Made by a program: the position numbers and the translations under genes
From: Carya illinoinensis
Lineage: Eukaryota > Streptophyta > Magnoliopsida > Fagales > Juglandaceae
Reading direction: 5' to 3'
DNA: 64,000 nucleotides
Assembly (NCBI RefSeq): GCF_018687715.1
Contig: NC_056763.1
Span: 354,501 to 418,500 of the forward strand
The notes under the pieces: generated by a model
What the model saw: the letters and a program-made list of their open reading frames with translations, nothing else
Told to the model about the DNA's origin: nothing
Database searches by the model: none
Shown here: positions 56,348-64,000 of the stretch, one piece after another
Numbering within the stretch: the stretch's first letter is position 1
How the letters are laid out: every line of letters starts with the position of its first letter

Positions 56348-59300
56348 TGTGATAACTTGCTCATTCTTTTTTCTTTAAGTATGAGCCTCGATTCACGTGT
56401 TGAGCCTCGATGGCGTGTTTTAAAAAATATCAAATTGATTTAAAGCAAGTTCGATATTTTAAAGTTTACGGATATTTTAAATATTCTGAAAATATTTATA
56501 TGTGATATTTCCAGTATTATTAAACTAAGCTTGTTTTTAAAGTAACACAATTATAATATTTTGATGAGTTCTAAAAATATTATAATTGTAAAAAATTATT
56601 TAAATTAAATTATATTAGTCATTTAAAAATATTACGAGATTTAACTTTATGCTGAAAACTCTAAATTAATTTAAATGGTTTTATCATCTTCAAGGGATTT
56701 ACGAGATTTTATCATTTTAATTAATGATGAAGGAATATTATTTTATAAACTTTAGTTCTAAAATAATATTCTACCTTAACTCTTCTCAGTGTTTTAAATA
56801 AAACACTTATGCATTTTCAAATCAATATTTAAACTCATCGATAGATCGTTTTGTAGATCGCAAAACGAAGGGCCTAGATTAAATACCCAAGCCCCTCTCT
56901 TTTTCCCCTCACTTTTCTATTTTTCCTCTCTCTCCTCTCCCTCTCTCTAGCCCGACGTGTTGCTTCTCCCTTTCCACCCGTGCAGTTTCTCCTCCTAGCC
57001 GCCCAACCTCACCTCCACCACTGGCAGCTCCCCCCCTCTCGCCGACCAGTCCATCCCCACAAGTGGTGAGTCCCATCGGCAATACATTCTCTCTCCTCCT
57101 CCCTTTAACCAAATGGGTATGAAAACCCATTTATTAGCTCCTACCGCTGCCATATGTGGACAACATGGCCACTGACTGCCATCAACAGCTTCACCACCTC
57201 ATGGGCTTCCTTTCCATAGCCTCATTTTCCTCCAGCTCTCTCTCTCTCCCCACTGGGCTACCTCACGTACGGGATTACTCATGCAGGCTTCACCATGTGC
57301 ATCTCCTAGTGCTGTTGAGCATGGCCAGCTGGGTCACCAAGCACCACCACCGTGCTCCCTAGTCACCAAGGAACTACCAGCACCCCTCCACCTCCCCCAC
57401 GAGCCTCTCTCTCTCTCTCTCTCTAGCCGAAATGGGTCTCTCTTGGCTTAGATCTACCACCGACACCGTGCTTCACCTCCTCTGCCACCAAGAACTTTCA
57501 CCAGCCTCCCTCTTACTCCCCCTAGCTTCCCATGAAATTCCAGAGCCTTCCTCCACCTCAAGCACCCTCACTCTCTCTATTGGATGCACTGCTGTTCATG
57601 GCATGATGCCACCATACTCCACCACCTCAGATCACCATGAGGCCACCTTGAGCCTTTCAAAGACCACACCTAGCTATTCCCAAACTCAAACTGCCACTTT
57701 ACATGGTGCACAGCCACTATACGTGGCTAACCGCCACCGTACGCAGTTTAATCGCCACATACGACTCCTCCGACGCTTTGATCGTGACGGGCAACGAGTG
57801 ACGTACGGGTTATCCTGTCGATGGTATAACCCTTTTTTCCTTATTATTTATGATATATGTTAGTTATTAGGTTGTGGACTATGATGTTAGTAATTATGGA
57901 GTTCGTTGTGTAGTTGTGAAGTGAAGTGTGGCTGTATAACGAAGTGTTAGGCATAATTGTGTAGTGTTGTGGACTATGTTGTGAGTATGGGCGTGAGGTG
58001 TATGCTGTTGTTGTGATGTGATGTGGTGTGTGAAGGGAGTATACGTGGAGTGTACTCCATGTAGTGTAGCGACGCACCGTGTGACGTGCGTCGTAGTGAT
58101 GTGTGGTGTAGAGTGAAGAGAGTGCACGTCGTGTGCTTTGTGTTGTGTAGCGATGTACCGTAAGGCATGTCGCATATAAAAGGATGGTTGTGTAGTTAAG
58201 AAGCGTAGGATGTATTGTATAGTGTCGGGAACTGTGTAATAGTGTCCCAAAATTGCTGTGACATGGCCTGTAGTCCGGGGTGATGGGTGTTACCTTGTGG
58301 TTGACTTATGGTAGATAGTATGTGTGAAGTGGTGGAAAAGTATCAGAGTAGTGCATCGAAAGCATGACAGGCGTCGTGCTGTAACTCAAAATTTGTCTCG
58401 AGCTACGTGACGTGACAGATGTGCATTTGTGGATGTAATCCTCTTGTTAAGTGTCAGGATAAACTTGTACAGGACCAGGAAGTAGGAAGAGTCCTATCGA
58501 CCGTGTCTGAGCAAGTTGGTATCGAAGTATGGAGCTTGTTTATACAAGCGGACATTCATTGGACTATAAGTTGGTCTTAGGTGATAAGAGGGATAGGATA
58601 TATGTGTCTTTGGCGAGACACGTGTTCCAGATAGGTTTACCATATGTAATGAGTAATCTGTCCTCAGCATGGTTGCACGATGTTTGAGCCTCGGAGTTGG
58701 CTTACAGTCATGTGACATGCATGGATAGGAATGATGATTGAGTATGGGCTAGGATGCATGAAGGTAGTGACAAGTATATTGTCTAAGGTTGGAATGCATG
58801 GCTTTGTCGGTTGGAATCATGTGTTGGAATATGAAAATAGAAGAATAAGACGGAGGTCTTAGTATCTTAACCCTAAGGTGAGTTACGGAGGTTCACTTAA
58901 GGAATAAGACTCCGAAGATTTTAGTATAGTAAATAGCACATAAGAGCCCAAGGATGGATGGAGAGTGTTCCAAGTGAAGCATAGTTCTATTTTTAGTATA
59001 GTTGCTTATGCATTAGATAGATAATGACATAAGGTTATATGTATGCATGTAGGTTGCCATCTGACAAGCACACGAATGGACTGAATGGATTGAGTATGGC
59101 ATGAAGTCCAAGTAAGTATTGATTTCATACTCTTCTAGAGTTTTCTTAAATAAATGAAGACGAAAATGAAACGCTTTTCTCTAAAATGCTTTACGAACTG
59201 ACGCTTTTCTCTACGAGACAAGCTTCACCCAAAAAAAAAAAAGAAAAAGAAAACTAAGCATAAGTTTTCAAGTATAAGTATGTAACGTCCCTCGTTGGCT

Positions 59301-60464
59301 GCCCCTTTTCACGCACCCAAAGTATGTACGTGTATGCATGTGGATAGATGCTATAAGTGGTACGTATTGTATGTATGTTCATGAAAGGAAACGAACCGAA
59401 ACTTTAAAAGATACAAGAACTAACGTTTTTAAATGATGCAAATGAAAGAAAACTGCTTTTAGAATGACTTTTATGAAAAGAAAGAAAACTATTTTTTTTA
59501 AATGACTTTATGAATGAAATGAACTGAAAAACTTAAAGAACTGTAAGAACTTGACTGTATGGACTGAAATGAATAAATAGACTGTAAAGGAATGAAAGGA
59601 CTGAAAATGAATGAATGGATTGAATGTATGACGTATGAAGATACGTAACGGCCATATGAACGAAAATAGAAAAGGTACCAAAGGAATGGACTGGGCAAAT
59701 TGCAATGCTGGGTAAGTAGTACTGATAGTGCACCCAGTACTGCACCTTGACGGAATGGATTCCCAACCTATAGCCACGGGTGGAATCAGATCTAAAAAAC
59801 CGCTAACCCCAACACATGAGGTGCAATAGCGTGCAACAGCCAATGAAAGCGATAAGAAAAGAATGTATGCATGGATGTTAAGAAAGAATGCATGTATGTA
59901 TGAAAAGACGCATGCATGAATGTATGTAAGAAAAGATGTATGCATGAATAGATTCTTTAAGAAATGAAGGTATTGAGGCGTGGGGAACTGTTTTATGAGA
60001 AAAAAACGTTTTTAAAGAAAAACCCCACCTGGCAACATTTAAAAAAAAATTGAATGTCTATGCATGATAAGTATACGATATGTATGGAGTGATGACTGCA
60101 TGACTGAAAACCTATATTAATATATTTTAATTGTATGATATAATGCTTACGAGTCATCGACTCATTTTAATTTTAATGTATGCCCTCTCAAGGACAAGAT
60201 GAGCATGATGCGTCAGAATGGGCACAACCCAAGGGGAAGAGCACAAAAGCCTAGGCATGATATTTTGTACGAGAGACTTTAATTATGAAAATTTATGTTT
60301 TTCGCTGTAACCTTTTTAATTAAGAAAAACAAGTTTTATTTATAAACATGGAGTCTTTAATATCCTGGCATGAAAAGAAAGAAAATTTTAAAATGAATCG
60401 TAATTCCCTTATATTTTTATTAAAATCATTTTCTATTGGACCCACCATAAGGACGGGCGTTACA
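56348..60464 (+). mobile_element. Element D: 4.1-kb LTR-like insertion, TSD AGAAG
   Basis: Starts TGTGATAACTTGC and ends GGGCGTTACA. AGAAG at 56343-56347 and 60465-60469 is a perfect duplication. Organisation resembles LTR-A: a CT-rich leader (56895-57430), a central non-coding part, and an acidic short frame with DEHDA near 60200 followed by an AT-rich tail. No coding domain, PBS or PPT found. Best read as a very long solo LTR of a related gypsy family. The 143-codon ORF at 57432-57863 is not supported as a gene. Confidence 0.8.
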
Positions 60465-60469
60465 AGAAG

Positions 60470-61271
60470 TCGAGGCAACAAGCTAGTCATGACCTTAGAA
60501 CTATCTAATATGCTCTTTACACATAGCCTAAACATGGAATAAGCTCTTTTTCATGTTGGTTGCGTTTCTACATGTCCTATTTCCCATTTATGCCATGTAT
60601 TCTCTACAACCAACAAAAGTTCATGTAATAAAACATCCCTTGCTGATTGTTGTGTGAAAGTAAAATAATGCCTTGTTGCACTGTGAGTAGTGAGTGCCTA
60701 AAGTTGGTGTTTCTAAATTGAAATCCCTAGTCCAAAATTTATAAATTCATTTTTGTTGCCAAGAAGATGGAGAAATAGAAAATAACACTTCATCTTATAA
60801 TATTAGGTGTAACCAATTCACTATAGATGCCTTAGAAATTCCACTTAAATTGGGTCTTCTTTGAAACGGAGGCTGGTCATGAATTGATTTAGGGAAGAAG
60901 TGTTTTGTTTTACATTATTTCTTTTACAGCTGTGCAAATTTTGATAAGGACTAAGTTTGCCACTCTGTAGGTTCACTTATCATAGTACCAAATTTTAAGA
61001 ACTGAACTATTTCATGACATTCTTGTCTCAACGCTCTATTGTTTTTATAAGCTCAATTTCCATTACCTTCATTTTTTTTTCACATGATCATATGCTACTC
61101 TATATAGTATGCTGTTGTTAATTTTTTTTTTTTGGTCGGATTTTAATAGACTCTTGAGTGTGATGATGAAAATTTTTATAATCTTCTCATGTCAATAATA
61201 TGAAGAAAATAAAATTATATGCTAATTCAATTATCATATACTAATTGTAAGTTCTCCAAGGCTGAGTTGAT
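60470..61271. other. Intergenic, upstream of the FAR1-type fragment
   Basis: Includes a 38-bp repeat, CTCTTTACACATAGCCTAAA and following bases (from about 60513), also found left of element D (from about 56269). Otherwise AT-rich without recognised content. Confidence 0.4.
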
Positions 61272-61638
61272 ATGGCTACTTTTGTAGAGTTATCGGATAA
61301 TGAGTATGATGAAATAGTGGTTGATGATGGGCGTGATAATGATGATGGTGTCAAAGAACCTAGTCGATGATGGTGTCGAAGAACCCAAGGTTGGAATGAC
61401 ATTTTCTATTGAGGAAGAAGTCTGGTCTTACTATATGAAGTATGCTAAGCATAAAGGGTTCGGGGTGCGTAGAAGGAATTCTAGAAAAAGAGACAATGGG
61501 AAGGTTAGATGGTCTGCATCAATGTGCGTGGCAAGGCACAACAAAGAGTCAGGCTTCCAATGTCATCAAGCTAAGACAAATAGAGAGGGTAGGATGTAAA
61601 GCAAGAGTTAATGTGGTTTTGAATGAGGATGGTGGATA
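61272..61638 (+). pseudogene. FAR1-related gene fragment, N-terminal part
   Basis: ATG at 61272 opens MATFVELSDNEYDEIVVDD. A 25-bp imperfect duplication (61341-61365 and 61366-61390) then shifts the frame. The FAR1 DNA-binding domain follows as PKVGMTFSIEEEVWSYYMKY, AKHKGFGVRRRNSRKR, and, after another shift near 61530, ASNVIKLRQIERVGCKARVN and NEDGGY. FAR1/FRS proteins are transposase-derived transcription factors. The solo LTR at 61639 cuts the domain. Two frameshifts plus the insertion mean it is disabled in this form, though unannotated introns could explain one shift. Confidence 0.8.
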
Positions 61639-62056
61639 TGTGATACCATGTTTTTACGTGTATTTTCACTGAAGGAGTATTTTAATTTAATTAAAATATT
61701 GGTTCTTTTATTTTAATTGAACTTGTTTAGCTGTGAAAATGATTTTGTAGAGCTTTCTTAATATTAATTATTGTTTTGAGTTTAAATTGCTGTGTAATTT
61801 ATTTTAATTTATTTTTGGATTTAAAATTATGTTGTTATTATTTATTATATTTTAGCTAGATTTGATGTTTAAATTATTTTATTCGTTTTATAGCTTTTAA
61901 AGTTGTTTTCGTCATATCAATTTCTGGACTCCAGAGGTGAGGACTGGACCTCATCTCTTTTCCCCATCTTTTCTTTTTCTCTTTTTCTTTTTCTCCTTTC
62001 TCTTTCTTTCTCTTTTTTTTTTCTCTTTTTTCCTTCAGTTTCCTTCCCGTGCACGC

Positions 62057-62145
<89 letters not shown>

Positions 62146-63903
62146 CCCTCCATTTTCGCCGTTTGCCTTCTATCGCCCAGAACCGCCGCCCACCGCCGAT
62201 GTGTACAATACCACCCACCCAGATTTCTTCCCCTCCAACCGGTGAATATCCCCACCAAATTTCACCTCCATCCGAGCCACCATTAACAGCCACGATTTCC
62301 TCCAAGCCGCGGCGTTTTTGAGCTCCAGCGCCGCTGTCGTTCCACCTCCGGCCACCATCTCTTCACAGCATCATCACTGACCTCTTGTCGTCCTAAACCA
62401 CCTATTTCTAGCTCCGATCCGTTGCCGGAGCAGCCCCCACGAGCTCATCTTCGTTTTGGCCATTTTTCGCTTCCACCGCCATTTCCTCCGCCACCTACCC
62501 CCAACTCTCTCTTCCACTAGCTTCATAAATACCTCTAGGCCATTTCCTATCAATCCCAAGTCTTGGTTTGTCCCCATTCAAAAGTGGGTATTTTACAACC
62601 CATGGCCACAGTGTTTTTACACTGTTACGTTGCTTTTTCTTCGCCCTTTTCTGCTCGTTGATCCTTCAAAAATTATTATATAGCACTGTAAGTATTTTCC
62701 AAACTCTATTTTAGATTTAAATATATTATTACTTTTACAATAAATTCATTAACTGGTTGGTTATTCCGGACTAAGTCCGAGAAGTTGGGGGTCAGATGGA
62801 TTTGAGGACGAAGTTGTTTAGTTATTGTTGATGTTGAGTTTTGTTGGATAAATTGTCTTGAGGTGTGCATTGCATAGTGCATACATGTGCATGTGTATGT
62901 GTTAAATTGAGAAAAAACTGGTTTTATCTGTATAAATAGATTTTCGAGTGCATGTGTATTACTACCCCAAGCCGGGATGGGTTATTATCTCGGTGGAGCT
63001 CCTCTTGTCACTCGGGAGTGGATAATACTGAGTGACATCCCCTGGGTTGTCGCTGGGCGAAAACTGGATCGCACGATACGGTAACGATGTCGTGTTGACT
63101 CCGTAGTCTCTAGGCTGGCAGGGACTAGAGGATGACCTGGTCTAGCTACGCACTGGGCGCAAGACTAGGCATCGCTCATTTAGGTGTCACATGCGTAGTC
63201 GTTACCTGCGGTGTGGCACAAGAGCTAGAGTGTGCGGATGATCCCTAGGGGAGATCATGGTGCATGCATTAATTTGGATCTGGTTTTTGGATTTTGGATA
63301 TTGGCCATTTTTTGGGAAAATTGTGGTTTTCTTGGTTTGGGCCATTATCTAAGATAATGACAAGGACTTGTTTTAAAGGATTTGTTTTGGGCCAAAATGA
63401 GATTTTGGTGTGCGTGGAAAAATGTGGATTTTGGGACATGTGCATTTAGCATATTTTCATGCATATTGTTGAGTGTAATATATTTTCATCTTATGGCGTT
63501 TGGATTATTACTTACCTGTGATACCATTTTGGTACCATAGATTTTGATGCAGAGGTTGAGGAGGAGGAGGTTGAGCCCGAGGAGGCGGCTCCACCAGAGT
63601 TTGGATTTGGAGTCTTTTATGTAAAAAAATTATCTTTACTAGTTTTTATGTCTTGTAATTTGGCTTTGAAACAATATTTGAGACTTGTAATATTTTATTA
63701 TGTGTGATTTAAACGAGTTAGTATTTAACTAAAAATTTTGGTACTTAGTTATAAGACTTTTATTATCCGCTGCGTTAATTTTATTGTACACTTGTTGCAT
63801 GTACACACACTTGGCTCTTGGCGATAGGATGTGTGACCCGTGTTGTCATCATCCTGACGTCTCGATTTCCACGTGTCCATAAGTGGGAGTTGGGGGCATC
63901 ACA
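61639..63903 (+). mobile_element. Solo LTR-A (2265 bp), TSD GGATA, in the FAR1-type fragment
   Basis: Starts TGTGATACC and ends GGGGGCATCACA. GGATA at 61634-61638 and 63904-63908. Same family as 972-3168 and 43036-45400. Carries a very long (CT)n tract (about 62059-62143) in the leader and the acidic frame at 63540-63600. No internal region, so it arose by LTR-LTR recombination. Confidence 0.96.
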
Positions 63904-63908
63904 GGATA

Positions 63909-64000
63909 CACCTTGTCTAGTGGAATCTTGGATCACACACATGTATGTAGACTGGGGAAAGCAAGACACTTTAGATGTTTCAAAAATGTAGATGCTCGTG
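63909..64000 (+). pseudogene. FAR1-related gene fragment, continuation after the solo LTR
   Basis: Reading on from the duplicated GGATA gives TLSSGILDHTHVCRLGKARH then FRCFKNVDAR to the window edge, in the same frame as NEDGGY before the LTR. DHTH and GKARHFRC correspond to the conserved HNH-L and KARFFRC region of FAR1 proteins. The gene continues beyond the window. Confidence 0.78.

Noticed and set aside
57432..57863. 143-codon forward ORF
   Set aside because: Lies in the CT-rich leader part of element D, low complexity, no domain.
61874..62358. ORFs of Arg-Glu or Leu-Ser repeats up to 143 codons
   Set aside because: They arise only from the (CT)n tract inside the solo LTR.
1..64000. tRNA, rRNA and miRNA genes
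   Set aside because: No cloverleaf or rRNA-like segment was recognised by eye; tRNA-like matches are retrotransposon primer-binding sites only.

Overview
This is nuclear DNA of a higher plant, most likely a woody eudicot. The evidence is a four-exon plant cell-wall gene with GT-AG introns, a FAR1-type gene fragment, and dense nested Ty3/gypsy and Ty1/copia retrotransposons with plant-type primer-binding sites. Solo LTRs, a TRIM array, Tourist-like and hAT-like MITEs and L1-type LINEs are also present. A walnut-family or other Fagales origin is only a weak impression. I see no bacterial-style operon, no CRISPR array and no tRNA or rRNA gene.

Layout, left to right. 1-3967: tail and LTR of a gypsy family with long LTRs (here called LTR-A), with its 3' end present twice. 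4115-4315: a Tourist-like MITE. 4850-10024: a full-length Ty1/copia element with 544-bp LTRs and an ATGGC target-site duplication (TSD), sitting in an older LTR-like sequence. About 11880-15880: a reverse-strand, Tat-like gypsy pol relic split by a hAT-like MITE. 17909-23303: a reverse-strand chromovirus (element A) with a solo LTR in its integrase. 23309-30758: a second gypsy element (element B, TSD GATGC) inserted at the edge of A's LTR and itself split by a 3.4-kb LTR-like insert (C, TSD AATGT).

The only clearly functional gene is on the reverse strand from 51705 to 32685. It is an IRX10-LIKE/GUT1 family GT47 xylan xylosyltransferase whose four exons join in frame to 416 codons. Exon 1 (51600-51705) is separated from exon 2 (34210-34598) by an intron of 17001 bp. 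That intron holds a tandem TRIM array, a decayed copia element, scrambled gypsy fragments, a solo LTR-A (TSD TTGGT), a LINE and a MITE.

Right of the gene are AT-rich DNA, a 5'-truncated LINE with an intact 318-codon zf-RVT/RNase H ORF (54155-55111), and a 4.1-kb LTR-like element D (56348-60464, TSD AGAAG). Last comes a FAR1-type gene fragment (61272 to the window edge) cut by a solo LTR-A (61639-63903, TSD GGATA). Removing the LTR rejoins the FAR1 reading frame. The main story is repeated nesting, with many LTR insertions reduced to solo LTRs, around one gene that kept its coding sequence.
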